Below, one piece after another: positions 40,202 to 49,212 of a DNA stretch of 64,000 bases (positions within the stretch are counted from its first letter, which is position 1; each line of letters starts with the position of its first letter). Made by a program: the position numbers and the translations under genes. Origin of the DNA: Parabacteroides sp. PH5-46 (GTDB lineage Bacteria; Bacteroidota; Bacteroidia; Bacteroidales; Tannerellaceae); NCBI RefSeq assembly GCF_029892785.1, contig NZ_JARXXA010000014.1:57391-121390 (forward strand), written 5' to 3'. The notes beneath the pieces are model-generated. The model saw only the letters and a program-made list of their open reading frames with translations. It was not told where the DNA came from and searched no databases.

Positions 40202-41515
40202 ATGAAAATAGCAATCGTTGGTACTGGATATGTTGGTTTAGTTACCGGTACTTGTTTTGCGGAAATGGGAACAGAAGTCTTTTGCATAGACGTAGATGAA
40301 AAGAAAATAGAGGGACTGAAACAAGGCATCATTCCCATCTATGAGCCGGGGCTGGAAGAAATGGTTATAAGGAACACCCAAGCCGGAAGATTAAAATTCA
40401 CAACCGACCTGAAAGAATGCATAAATGAGGTAGAAGTCGTATTTTGTGCCGTAGGTACTCCTCCGGACGAAGACGGAAGTGCCGATCTGAAATATGTATT
40501 GTCTGTAGCTCGCCAGGTAGGACGCCTGATGAATAAATACACACTGGTAGTAACCAAAAGTACAGTTCCTGTCGGAACAGCCAAGAAAATAAAACAAGCC
40601 ATCCGTGAAGAACTGGACAAGCGAAATGTAGATATAGCCTTCGATATAGCATCCAACCCCGAATTTCTTAAAGAAGGAGCCGCCATTAAAGACTTCATGA
40701 GCCCCGACCGGGTAGTCGTAGGGGTGGAATCGGAAGAGGCAGAGAAAGTGATGTCCAAGTTATACCGTCCTTTCCTATTGAATAATTTCCGTGTGATTTT
40801 CATGGATGTACCCTCTGCTGAAATGACAAAGTATGCAGCCAATTCCATGCTAGCTACCCGCATCAGCTTCATGAATGACATTGCCAATCTGTGCGAGATC
40901 GTAGGGGCTGACGTTAATATGGTACGCAAAGGGATCGGTTCGGATTCCCGTATCGGAAACAGGTTCTTATATCCGGGTTGCGGATATGGTGGTTCATGCT
41001 TCCCTAAGGATGTAAAGGCACTTATCCAGACAGCCAAAGAACACCAATACCCCATGCGAATATTACAAGCTGTAGAAGACGTGAATGAAGATCAGAAGAA
41101 GATATTGTTTCAAAAGCTAGAAAAGCACTTTGACGGGAAACTTGAACGGAAAAGGGTTGCCCTGTGGGGATTGGCCTTTAAGCCTGAAACAGATGATATG
41201 CGTGAAGCGCCGTCACTGGTTCTGATAGACAAGTTACTGGCAGCCGGCTGCCAGGTGTGCGCCTACGATCCGATAGCTATGGAGGAAGCAGAAAGGCGTT
41301 ACAAAAACAAAATAAGCTATGCCAAAGATATCTATGATGCCGTAATAGAAGCAGATGCACTTATCTTGGTAACGGAATGGAAAGAGTTCAGACTACCCTC
41401 CTGGCAAGTAATAAAGAAACTGATGGTCACCCCTTTGATCCTGGATGGACGTAATATCTATGATGCAAAAGAGTTAGAAGAACAAGGCTTTACCTATCAT
41501 TGCATCGGCAGATAA
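40202..41515 (+). CDS. ugd: UDP-glucose 6-dehydrogenase
   Basis: 437 residues. Rossmann motif MKIAIVGTGYVGLVTGTCFA, NPEFLKEGAA, TKYAANSMLATRISFMNDIA, and the catalytic Cys in GYGGSCFPKD near residue 265, followed by the UDP-binding C-domain (LWGLAFKPETDDMREAPS). It oxidises UDP-glucose to UDP-glucuronate for capsule or exopolysaccharide. Single gene, divergent from the NTase-aminotransferase and ending 4 bp from the convergent phosphoesterase. Confidence 0.95.
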   Translation: MKIAIVGTGYVGLVTGTCFAEMGTEVFCIDVDEKKIEGLKQGIIPIYEPGLEEMVIRNTQAGRLKFTTDLKECINEVEVVFCAVGTPPDEDGSADLKYVLSVARQVGRLMNKYTLVVTKSTVPVGTAKKIKQAIREELDKRNVDIAFDIASNPEFLKEGAAIKDFMSPDRVVVGVESEEAEKVMSKLYRPFLLNNFRVIFMDVPSAEMTKYAANSMLATRISFMNDIANLCEIVGADVNMVRKGIGSDSRIGNRFLYPGCGYGGSCFPKDVKALIQTAKEHQYPMRILQAVEDVNEDQKKILFQKLEKHFDGKLERKRVALWGLAFKPETDDMREAPSLVLIDKLLAAGCQVCAYDPIAMEEAERRYKNKISYAKDIYDAVIEADALILVTEWKEFRLPSWQVIKKLMVTPLILDGRNIYDAKELEEQGFTYHCIGR

Positions 41516-41519
41516 AAAC

Positions 41520-42779
41520 TCAATAAGTTATTGATTGTATTGCCGGATAATCCTCCGTAGACATTCCGGAAGGTAAATACGCGCCAAAGAAAGTTATATA
41601 TATTTCCCTTTGGCGCGTATCTATTACATAGATACAAAAGCTATTGTTTTGCAGACTCTTGGAAGTACGGGGAACCTTATTAAATACAGTCCCGGCTTCG
41701 GATGGAGACATATTTGTGCACAAAAGCATATGTTGCAAAGGTAGATCGGCAGACTGATTACTTAAGCCTGTTATCTGAAAACGAGCTGTAACATGGGCAT
41801 GCCCTCCCAGATAACAGATAAAATCGCCGGAGGCATCACTGAAATCAAAGTCAACATTAATCGGCTCAAAAACACCCTTTTGATCTTTATAGATTTGCTG
41901 GATAGGCTGCTTTGTGCGGAAAGCTTCTACTATTTCCGGAATCATTTTCCAGGAGTGGACATAGGCCCCATCACATAAAAAACCGGAATAGGACGGCTGA
42001 AAAGGATAATGAGTCAGGATTATCACCTGATGGTTTTCTGTCATTCCCTCTTTCAACGCTACATTTCCCAACCAGCTTATCTGCTCCTGCGAGTAAATAG
42101 CATTCATTACCGTATTGATCTCATTCGCGCCCTGATCCAGCATATCCAGTGCTATAAAGCGGATATATCCCCCCATCGGATTCTTTACATCGGCATAATA
42201 ATAACTCTTACCGGATTTCCGCTGCAAAGTATAATTGCCTTTATTACTGAATGCATTAGACAATTCCGATGTCGTCAGATACAGATCCTTTCTGTTAGTT
42301 GTCATATTGTTGTCATGATTGCCATGACAGGGAAATGTAGGTATCCTATTATTTGTATAAAGATTGGCATAGAAAGCCTCCATACAGCTTAGTGCATCTA
42401 TTCTACTCTCATAGCCTATATGGTCACCGGTGGCAGCCATAGCATTAATCTTAAGTTCCGGTTGATTGGCAAAAGATACCGCTTCCAGCAAATTGTTCGG
42501 AGACTTATAATGATTGTCTATAGAATAATCGGAAAGATGTGCATCGGAAATGTGCACCAGTTTAAAACGCTCAACAGGCTCTGCCGCATCTGTATTGTTA
42601 TCATACATAATGCGCGCTAAACGCTCTGACGCCTGCTTGTTGTTTATTGCATAATAATACCCTACATCATTACTTCTTAAAGAGTTAGGATCATTATCTT
42701 TGCCACAACCTATAAAAACCAGCATACAAGCGAATAACAGGAAAAGTATCTTCCTCTCTATCAAACTGGCGTAAATCAT
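41520..42779 (-). CDS. Metallophosphoesterase lipoprotein
   Basis: 419 residues. A lipoprotein signal (hydrophobic run then FIGC near residue 25) sends it to the envelope. The calcineurin-like metal motifs appear in order: LVHISDAHLSDY, ATGDHIGYES, FPCHGNHDNN, LTHYPFQ and GGHAHVTAR. It should be a secreted two-metal phosphohydrolase; substrate not known. A promoter with ideal spacing lies just upstream. A strong inverted repeat (41578-41619) is embedded near its 3' end. Confidence 0.85.
   Translation of the reverse strand: MIYASLIERKILFLLFACMLVFIGCGKDNDPNSLRSNDVGYYYAINNKQASERLARIMYDNNTDAAEPVERFKLVHISDAHLSDYSIDNHYKSPNNLLEAVSFANQPELKINAMAATGDHIGYESRIDALSCMEAFYANLYTNNRIPTFPCHGNHDNNMTTNRKDLYLTTSELSNAFSNKGNYTLQRKSGKSYYYADVKNPMGGYIRFIALDMLDQGANEINTVMNAIYSQEQISWLGNVALKEGMTENHQVIILTHYPFQPSYSGFLCDGAYVHSWKMIPEIVEAFRTKQPIQQIYKDQKGVFEPINVDFDFSDASGDFICYLGGHAHVTARFQITGLSNQSADLPLQHMLLCTNMSPSEAGTVFNKVPRTSKSLQNNSFCIYVIDTRQREIYITFFGAYLPSGMSTEDYPAIQSITY
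41578..41619. repeat. 12-bp perfect inverted repeat inside a coding region
   Basis: TACGCGCCAAAG (41578-41589) and CTTTGGCGCGTA (41608-41619) around an 18-base loop. It lies in the last codons of the phosphoesterase gene and 63 bp past the ugd stop, so it could fold in ugd read-through RNA. Confidence 0.7.
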
Positions 42780-42805
42780 TCAGTTCATACAAAAAGTTGT
42801 CTTTG

Positions 42806-42838
42806 CAAAGATAAAAAAATGTTTGCGTTAGCAACAAA
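42806..42838 (-). promoter_or_regulatory. Promoter of the metallophosphoesterase gene
   Basis: Minus strand TTTG (42835-42838), 21-bp spacer, TATCTTTG (42806-42813): full Bacteroidetes consensus, 27 bp before the ATG. The -33 element reaches to within 5 bp of the end of the neighbouring Cys-rich gene. Confidence 0.75.
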
Positions 42839-42842
42839 GTTA

Positions 42843-43019
42843 CTAATGTGTTTCAGGGCAGTCTTTTGGAGACTTTATTTGGTCTTTCAACACGCATCCC
42901 GAACATCCGGCACATGGGTTGTTATTTTTGCGTATCCTTTTGACCATGCGGTATATACTATATAATGTATAGCCTACGGCCATTGTTCCTACGATTGCTA
43001 TTGCTATATATTGCCACAT
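42843..43019 (-). CDS. FeoB-associated Cys-rich membrane protein
   Basis: 58 residues from ATG 43019 (MWQYIAIAIVGTMAVGYTLY), with a GTG 15 bases upstream as a weaker alternative. One N-terminal membrane helix, a basic stretch VKRIRK, then CAGCSGCVLKDQ and a final CPETH: four Cys in a cluster that may bind iron or a redox metal. It follows feoAB by 16 bp, and this family is named for that association. Likely helps ferrous iron uptake; mechanism not established. Confidence 0.85.
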   Translation of the reverse strand: MWQYIAIAIVGTMAVGYTLYSIYRMVKRIRKNNNPCAGCSGCVLKDQIKSPKDCPETH

Positions 43020-43035
43020 ATTCTGTCCTCCCACT

Positions 43036-45540
43036 TTAAACAGCCGATAGACTTAAGAAGAACGTACCTGCCTGATATACGATAAAAGAAACCAGCCAAG
43101 CCAGCAAACAGGTATAACCAATAACGAAAAGCCCCCACTTCCAGGATCCCGCTTCTTTAGATATAGCTGTTATAGTAGCTATACAAGGGAAATAGATCAG
43201 TACAAACAACATCAAACTCAAAGCTACCAAAGGGGTAAAGACAGGTGTACCATCAGCATATGTATCTTGCTTTAAGCGGTTCGACAATGCCTGATTATCT
43301 TCTTCTCCCTCCAACTCATCTTCTCCGGTGTACAAAACGCTAAGAGTGCTGACTACCACTTCTTTTGCGGCCATACCTGTTAATAAACTGACACTTATCT
43401 TCCAGTCAAAACCTAAGGGGGCCAGAACAGGCTGAATAGTTTGTCCCAGGCGTCCGATATATGAATTTTGTTGATGATCTATGGCTTTCTGATGTTCCAG
43501 TTCAAGTATCGCTTCCGTTTTCTCTGCTTGTGTTACGCCTTCTGCCTTCTCCCACTCGGATATTTGAGCATCAAATGTCTGCTCATTCGTTGAATGTAAA
43601 GGGAAGTAGCCCAAGAACCATATAATAATAGAAGCAACAAGGATAACTCCCCCCATCTTCTTCAGGTACTGCCTGGCCTTCTCCCACATGTGGATTAAAA
43701 TGGACTTCAGCGTAGGCATACGATAAGGCGGAAGTTCCATCACGAAAGGCATATCTTCTTCGTTGAAAAGGTAGCGCTTAAAAAGCCGCGCCATGATAAC
43801 CGCCAGCAAAACGCCGGTTCCATACAATGTAAAAAGCACAAAACTGGCCTTTCCCGGAAAAAAAGCACCGGCCAACAATACATAGACCGGAAGCCGCGCA
43901 CTACAACTCATCAAAGGATTGATCAGCATCGTAATCATGCGGCTGTTACGACTTTCAATCGTACGCGAAGCCATAATAGCCGGTACATTACAGCCAAAGC
44001 CCATCACCAAAGGGATAAAGGATTTTCCGTGTAATCCCATTTTGTGCATGATTTTATCCATTATAAAAGCGGCTCGTGCCATATAACCGGAGTCTTCCAT
44101 AAAGGAGATAAACAGGTATAGTATCAGAATATTCGGCAAGAAAACGATCACACCTCCTACTCCGGTAATAATTCCATCAACCAACAAGTCTTTAAATGGG
44201 CCTTCGGGCATAAACTGCCTCACCGTATGACCAATCCATGCCACCAGGCTTTCAATCCAGTCCTGAGGATATGCTCCTAAGCTAAATGTAGCCTCAAACA
44301 TGATCCACATAAAGAACAGAAAAATAGGAAAGCCCAATACCTTATTTGTTACAAACAAGTCGATGATCTGTGTACTCTTCATCGATTCGATTTTGCCCGG
44401 CTCGTACGTTTCCCTTAAGGCTCCGGAGATAAAGCCATATCTGGCATTTGTAAAAGCCGTTTCAGCATCTTCTTCCAACAGACTCTCTATCTGAGTTACA
44501 TTCTCATCCCTAACTTGCAGCACTTTCTCTCCTTTCGGTATCTCCCGGATAAAAGCATTCATTTCCGGATCACCTTCCAGGAGTTTCATTGCTACATGTC
44601 GCTTGGAGATTCCCTTTGACAAGTTGCCATTTTTTCTCAAAGCATCCCTTACGTTTGTAATAGCCTTCTCTAGGTCGTCTCCGTAGTTTATATGGATATG
44701 GCGGATAGCAGGTTCTTTCTCTTCGTAAACTTTGATTACCCGGTCGAACAACTCCGTAATACCCATACCCGTCTTGCTAACGGTTGGGATGATAGGTGTA
44801 CCTATCAGCTTTTCCAACATCAGGATATCAAAGGTATCGCCTCTTTTTTGCAGCGAATCGTACATATTAAGAGCAATCACCATACGCACGTCCATATCGA
44901 TCAGTTGAGTCGTCAGATAGAGGTTTCGCTCCAGGTTTGAAGCATCTACTACATTGATAACTACATCCGGATGTTCTTCGCTAAGGTGGCTGCGCACAAA
45001 GCGTTCTTCCGGGGAGTAAGCCGACAAGGAATAGGTTCCGGGCAAGTCTACGATCCTGAACGTATAACCATGTTGTTTGAAAACAGCATCTTTGGCATCA
45101 ACCGTTACCCCGCTGTAATTCCCCACATGTTCGTGCGCACCGGAGGCATGGTTGAATAGAGTCGTCTTACCACTGTTCGGATTACCTACAAGTGCTACAT
45201 TGATTGTCTTGCCCTTTTCAATGGCAATAGAGTGTAAATCGTCTGATGATGCGGTGACGAAAGAGTCAAAATTCCGCTTCTCTCCTTTGGCCGGCAATTG
45301 CTCCTTTTCTATTTCGGGAACATGAATAATCTCAATCAAAGTAGCCTCGCTACGACGCAATGACACATCATACCCCATGACTTTGTAATGGATCGGGTCT
45401 TTTAAGGGTGCGTTCTGGATAACCTCTACCTCTTTTCCTCTGATAAAGCCCATCTCAATGATACGCTTGCGGAATCCTCCGCGACCCATCACCTTTACTA
45501 TTACGCCTTTCTCACCTGTTTTAAGCTCCGACAGTCTCAT
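43036..45540 (-). CDS. feoB: Ferrous iron transporter, fused FeoA-FeoB
   Basis: 834 residues. Residues 1-75 are a FeoA SH3-like domain (MRLSELKTGEKGVIVKVMGR, IIEMGFIRGKEVEV). The GTPase domain starts VALVGNPNSGKTTLFNHASG near residue 115 with VGNYSGVTVDA, DLPGTYSLSAYSPEE and NMYD; the C-terminal half has about ten membrane helices including the conserved Cys segments GFGCNVPAIMASR and FFPCIATI-like FPCIATITAI. It imports Fe(II) across the inner membrane. The fusion is usual in Bacteroidetes. Own promoter at 45558. Confidence 0.95.
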   Translation of the reverse strand: MRLSELKTGEKGVIVKVMGRGGFRKRIIEMGFIRGKEVEVIQNAPLKDPIHYKVMGYDVSLRRSEATLIEIIHVPEIEKEQLPAKGEKRNFDSFVTASSDDLHSIAIEKGKTINVALVGNPNSGKTTLFNHASGAHEHVGNYSGVTVDAKDAVFKQHGYTFRIVDLPGTYSLSAYSPEERFVRSHLSEEHPDVVINVVDASNLERNLYLTTQLIDMDVRMVIALNMYDSLQKRGDTFDILMLEKLIGTPIIPTVSKTGMGITELFDRVIKVYEEKEPAIRHIHINYGDDLEKAITNVRDALRKNGNLSKGISKRHVAMKLLEGDPEMNAFIREIPKGEKVLQVRDENVTQIESLLEEDAETAFTNARYGFISGALRETYEPGKIESMKSTQIIDLFVTNKVLGFPIFLFFMWIMFEATFSLGAYPQDWIESLVAWIGHTVRQFMPEGPFKDLLVDGIITGVGGVIVFLPNILILYLFISFMEDSGYMARAAFIMDKIMHKMGLHGKSFIPLVMGFGCNVPAIMASRTIESRNSRMITMLINPLMSCSARLPVYVLLAGAFFPGKASFVLFTLYGTGVLLAVIMARLFKRYLFNEEDMPFVMELPPYRMPTLKSILIHMWEKARQYLKKMGGVILVASIIIWFLGYFPLHSTNEQTFDAQISEWEKAEGVTQAEKTEAILELEHQKAIDHQQNSYIGRLGQTIQPVLAPLGFDWKISVSLLTGMAAKEVVVSTLSVLYTGEDELEGEEDNQALSNRLKQDTYADGTPVFTPLVALSLMLFVLIYFPCIATITAISKEAGSWKWGLFVIGYTCLLAWLVSFIVYQAGTFFLSLSAV

Positions 45541-45557
45541 CTTTTCAATTTAACACG

Positions 45558-45587
45558 CAAAGTTACGCTTTATTACAATTATACTCA
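45558..45587 (-). promoter_or_regulatory. Promoter of feoAB
   Basis: Minus strand TTG (45585-45587), 19-bp spacer, TAACTTTG (45558-45565), 18 bp before the ATG at 45540. Confidence 0.65.
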
Positions 45588-45659
45588 ATACCTATATGTA
45601 GGTATAAAACGTATCGCTCCTACGGAGTTAGTATGGAGACAATATGTTACATGAAGTAA

Positions 45660-45723
45660 AAATCGCATGGCTGCAATTTCAAAAACGCATGCATGCGATC
45701 AGCAAAACGCACCCATGCGATTT
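45660..45723. repeat. Concentric palindromes upstream of feoAB
   Basis: Outer arms AAATCGCATGG (45660-45670) and CCATGCGATTT (45713-45723) are a perfect 11-bp inverted repeat; the inner CGCATGCATGCG (45686-45697) is a perfect 12-bp palindrome. Both have their centre at 45691.5, with 15 bp on each side between them. On the minus strand the outer arm is followed by T-rich sequence, so it may work as a terminator. Confidence 0.75.
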
Positions 45724-45841
45724 AGGAAGAGTATGTATGCGTTTTTTAGAACACCGCAGCTCGCTAATTTGCAATTAGATACAACTTCTTTGTTTTCTTA
45801 ATTTATAACTGAAGAAAAATACAATAAGGTTCGTTAAAGGG

Positions 45842-46843
45842 TCACTTATTGTTTTTACAATGTAGTGTAATGAAGGGGGCGAGGAATAGGCCGGCTTTTC
45901 CGCTTATACGAATCAGTCCGTTTATGAGTTGGCAAAGAAGTGATTGTAGAGGGTTCGTTCTGTGTGTGTTATAGAAGCCTTTCTTTACTGATAAGTGGTA
46001 GTTACAAGGGGCGAGCGAAATGCGATATCGCTGGATGGGCAGGATACGTTCCGCCCAGTTTCCCGTTTCCGGATCGCAGGTGTTGTATTTGTCTTCGGGG
46101 AAAGGTAAATGGTTAGTTTCAACGGCTCTTTTTATGTCATCATAGATCACACCGCGTGTGCATGAAGCCCAGACCTTGAGTTGTTCTTCTGTCAGTTCCG
46201 GAAAAGATTCCCGAAGGTATTGTTCTCTTCGGGCATAATAGCCCGGCGAAACGGCAACTCCCGACTCACAGTCTTTCATAAAACGATGCAATTTCCTTTT
46301 TACAAAAGGATTATAAGGCGTTGATCCTGTAGTGAAGATTAACTCCATTTCGTTATTAATCCGGCACAAATCAGTAAAAAAGGCCGAAAGATTATATACA
46401 TGCTCTATTAAGTCGGTAGCGATCAGCAGTTGAGGTTGTATCTGGCGAGCCTGACACCAATCGGCTAAAGCATCTGAACTGCCGGGTAGGATAATATCAG
46501 GCCCCGTACCCACCTCGTGCTTAAGCACTTTGATTGTTTCTACGGAAAGAGGATTCAAGTCGACATAAATAACCTGCCCTATACCTATTTCCTTTGCCAG
46601 CATACTAAGGAAGCCACTACCACCTCCGTAATCAACCAATGTTATATTTTCAGGAGAAAGATTTGATGAAGAAATACCCCGGTACAAACAGTCGGCATAA
46701 ATCTCCATATAATAGGCCAACGCAGGATAGATTTTACGAATATATTGTTTATTGTAATCGCTGATGGGCAAACGATCGTAGTCTACCTTTTGCAGGCGAG
46801 CCAGCAAGGACTTGGAAGCGGATATCAGCTCATTTTTATTCAT
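45842..46843 (-). CDS. Class I SAM-dependent methyltransferase
   Basis: 333 residues. The SAM-binding motif LVDYGGGSGFLSMLAKEIG near residues 68-86 is followed by VIYVDLNPLSVETIKVL (acidic residue of motif II) and IATDLIEHVYNL. The rest has no distinctive motif. It overlaps the upstream glycosyltransferase by 8 bp and is the last gene of the glycan run, so the acceptor is probably a glycan or its lipid carrier intermediate; this is inferred. Confidence 0.78.
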   Translation of the reverse strand: MNKNELISASKSLLARLQKVDYDRLPISDYNKQYIRKIYPALAYYMEIYADCLYRGISSSNLSPENITLVDYGGGSGFLSMLAKEIGIGQVIYVDLNPLSVETIKVLKHEVGTGPDIILPGSSDALADWCQARQIQPQLLIATDLIEHVYNLSAFFTDLCRINNEMELIFTTGSTPYNPFVKRKLHRFMKDCESGVAVSPGYYARREQYLRESFPELTEEQLKVWASCTRGVIYDDIKRAVETNHLPFPEDKYNTCDPETGNWAERILPIQRYRISLAPCNYHLSVKKGFYNTHRTNPLQSLLCQLINGLIRISGKAGLFLAPFITLHCKNNK

Positions 46844-47960
46844 AAATCATCCGATATAGACGCTCTGCCTGGTATCTGTTGGAATAAGCCGGGATCAGAA
46901 AATCTTTTCTTTTTTGTATTTCGTCCGGAGTAAAAGGCAGTGTCAGGAGTTCATCACAAGCTGCAATCATCTCTTCCGGAGTGGATGCTATATGGCAAAG
47001 TGCATCTACCCCACTTCCCGTCAGCATCAAGGGATTCACCAGAATATGCCTACCTGCAAAAAGGCTGTTTAGCAACTTTAGCTTCAGCCCGGTATCCTGG
47101 AATGTAACCAACACATGAATATGCGCTTCCCGGATCAACTCATTCATTCGCTCCTGAGAAGGGTTTGCTTCTAATTTGATGTTGCGGTAAAGGGAAATAG
47201 CATTCCGGATACGTATGGAAGGATTCATTCCGGCAACTACACAAGTACAATTTAACTTGCTGAATACTTGTTTGATCAAATAAAGGGCGGCCTGTTCGTT
47301 CTCCTCCACAGAAAGCTTGGCATGATACAAAACAAAGTCGGAGGCTCCCGGCTTGATGTTTATCTCATCATTCTCGTGAAAGGAGGTCATAAACTCAACT
47401 TGCTTCCCGGGGAATTCGTTTCGCAGGTATTCTACATCTGCCATCGAAACGGCCAATGTCAGGTCGGCATCGTTTATTACCTTCTGGTATCGCTTAAAGC
47501 GCCAGGCTTCCAGGCGGAAAAACATTCTTTTTATCCGCTCCTTGCATGAGTTAGCCAGGCATTGGTAATAATCATGCTCTATATTGCTTTCGCGATAGAT
47601 CTTTTTCCGCCCTCTTAAGCGTTTGTCCGTCAGATAATAGCATGAATGTAAGCCTTCAAAAAGGATTGGGTAGTTATCTTTCAGTAAGTTCTTCAGCAGT
47701 TCGGGGCTTTTGCGGCTATATACATTATAAGGTAACAAAGATATATTTGTCAACCATCCCGTACGGCGCTTATAGTAGTACACCTTCTCACATAAAAGCT
47801 CCAGCTCCGGAGACGGATGGCGTTCATATTCAAAGCAGTGCAGGATAATCTTCACCCCTATAGCATGCAATGATTTAATCTTATAATATATATCAATAAT
47901 ACCCCCGTAATTAGGTGGATAAGGAATATTCAAGGCTATGATATGTAAGTGCTTATCCAT
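46836..47960 (-). CDS. Glycosyltransferase, probably GT-B fold
   Basis: 374 residues. Begins LHIIALNIPYPPNYGGIIDI, a typical GT4-like acceptor-domain start with a Gly-Gly loop, and has a second domain with CVVAGMNPSIRIRN and HVLVTFQDTGLKLKLLNSLFAGR, where the acidic donor-binding residue of canonical GT4 (EGF-x7-E) is replaced, so the family is divergent. Overlaps both neighbours by 8 bp. Donor and acceptor unknown. Confidence 0.7.
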   Translation of the reverse strand: MDKHLHIIALNIPYPPNYGGIIDIYYKIKSLHAIGVKIILHCFEYERHPSPELELLCEKVYYYKRRTGWLTNISLLPYNVYSRKSPELLKNLLKDNYPILFEGLHSCYYLTDKRLRGRKKIYRESNIEHDYYQCLANSCKERIKRMFFRLEAWRFKRYQKVINDADLTLAVSMADVEYLRNEFPGKQVEFMTSFHENDEINIKPGASDFVLYHAKLSVEENEQAALYLIKQVFSKLNCTCVVAGMNPSIRIRNAISLYRNIKLEANPSQERMNELIREAHIHVLVTFQDTGLKLKLLNSLFAGRHILVNPLMLTGSGVDALCHIASTPEEMIAACDELLTLPFTPDEIQKRKDFLIPAYSNRYQAERLYRMIYE

Positions 47961-49212
47961 GATGCCGAACTTTTCTATTCATCAGTTCGGCAAATATATG
48001 CATAAATTGGTCAGCCTGTCTCTTTCGGGAGAAAGATTCTACCACTTCTTTATCTACATCAACGCTTGTATAGCCTTTTGTTTTCCACTCGTGGTAGTAG
48101 TGTAAGATAAAATCATAGGCTTCCTGAGCTGTACGGGCAGAAGCTCCGGCACGAGCCAGACGTATCATTTCTTCCAGGTAGCTTTCATCGCTACGGACAC
48201 ACAGCATAGGCTTTTCTACAGCAAAAGACTCGAACAGCTTGGTAGAGATAATCCCCTTAGGGCCTTCTCCTCCTGCTTTATTAGCCAGTTGCAGTAAGAT
48301 GGAACTGCGGTTCAGGATAGCCGGGATACGGTCGCCGGGAACATATCCAAAATAATCCATGTATTCCTCTATGTTGTACTCCCGGAGCAAAGGTGAAAGC
48401 ATTTCCCACGACGCATCATCCGTATACCATTGTATCCTGAAATCAGTCGGAGATATCTGCTTTTCTTCTGACAAACGGGCTATGGCTTCAAACAACGGAT
48501 GGGGATCACGTGTTTCCAGACTCACCAGCCGTCCGGTAAATGTAAGGCAGAATTGAGGAGTAACAATGTGTTCGGGATAAAACAATTCCGGATCATAGCC
48601 ATTATAAATCAACTCTACACGAGGGTTGTATTGCTGCATCATGCTGACGTGCCAGGGGGAAACTGTTGTAACACAATCGGCTTTCTGTAAAGCCCTGTTT
48701 CTTCCTGTCAGCAGTTTCCGGCGGAATGCTTTTACGATTAGCTTGTCCAGCCAGGCAAAAGTTTTGAATGAATGGCTTATATACTTGGTTGAAACATATT
48801 GCTCGATAATATCCCGGGTATCAGCCACAAACGGCAAATCAAACTTCTCTGCCAACTTCCGGGCAGCCGGCAGAGGAAAGGTACGATAGCTTGCACATAA
48901 GATTGCCTGAAAATCCCCTTGCTGTAAGATTTTGGAAGCAACCTTTACCATCTTCCTGTCTTTATAACTGAATAGAAGATCAAGTAGCTGAACGATTATC
49001 CATTCCAGCCGACGCGCCAATTTGCCGTTCGCCTTATAATAATTAATGTAGGTAGCCTCAGCATAGCCTTCCAGGAAAGAAAAATTACGATCGTTTATTT
49101 GCTCTGTAACCACCACGGGTTGCCATCCGGCGCGTACCAGGTATTTGCACAGATACCCCATGCGCGGGGCAAAGGCAGGCGGGAACATATCACACAGGAT
49201 CAATAATTTCAT
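47953..49212 (-). CDS. Glycosyltransferase, GT4-like
   Basis: 419 residues. MKLLILCDMFPPAFAPRMGYLCKYL is the N-terminal glycine-containing start of GT-B enzymes; further on come CVTTVSPWHVSMMQQYNPRVELIYNG-type blocks (TTVSPWHVSMM, VELIYNGYDPELF), FTGRLVS and the donor region GPKGIISTKLFESFAVEKPML with the conserved Glu. Typical of capsule or O-antigen loci. Overlaps the deacetylase-like gene by 4 bp. Confidence 0.82.
   Translation of the reverse strand: MKLLILCDMFPPAFAPRMGYLCKYLVRAGWQPVVVTEQINDRNFSFLEGYAEATYINYYKANGKLARRLEWIIVQLLDLLFSYKDRKMVKVASKILQQGDFQAILCASYRTFPLPAARKLAEKFDLPFVADTRDIIEQYVSTKYISHSFKTFAWLDKLIVKAFRRKLLTGRNRALQKADCVTTVSPWHVSMMQQYNPRVELIYNGYDPELFYPEHIVTPQFCLTFTGRLVSLETRDPHPLFEAIARLSEEKQISPTDFRIQWYTDDASWEMLSPLLREYNIEEYMDYFGYVPGDRIPAILNRSSILLQLANKAGGEGPKGIISTKLFESFAVEKPMLCVRSDESYLEEMIRLARAGASARTAQEAYDFILHYYHEWKTKGYTSVDVDKEVVESFSRKRQADQFMHIFAELMNRKVRHHG

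Larger units (their letters stand above)
45541..45841. promoter_or_regulatory. Intergenic region between the glycan operon and feoAB
   Basis: 301 bp without a gene. It carries the feoAB promoter at one end and a pair of concentric palindromes (45660-45723), possibly ending the glycan operon transcript. No Fur box could be recognised with confidence. Confidence 0.6.

Noticed and set aside
40339..41055. Long open frame (238 codons) on the minus strand opposite ugd
   Set aside because: It is fully contained in the well-supported ugd gene, has a Ser/Thr-rich composition expected from antisense reading and shows no family motif.
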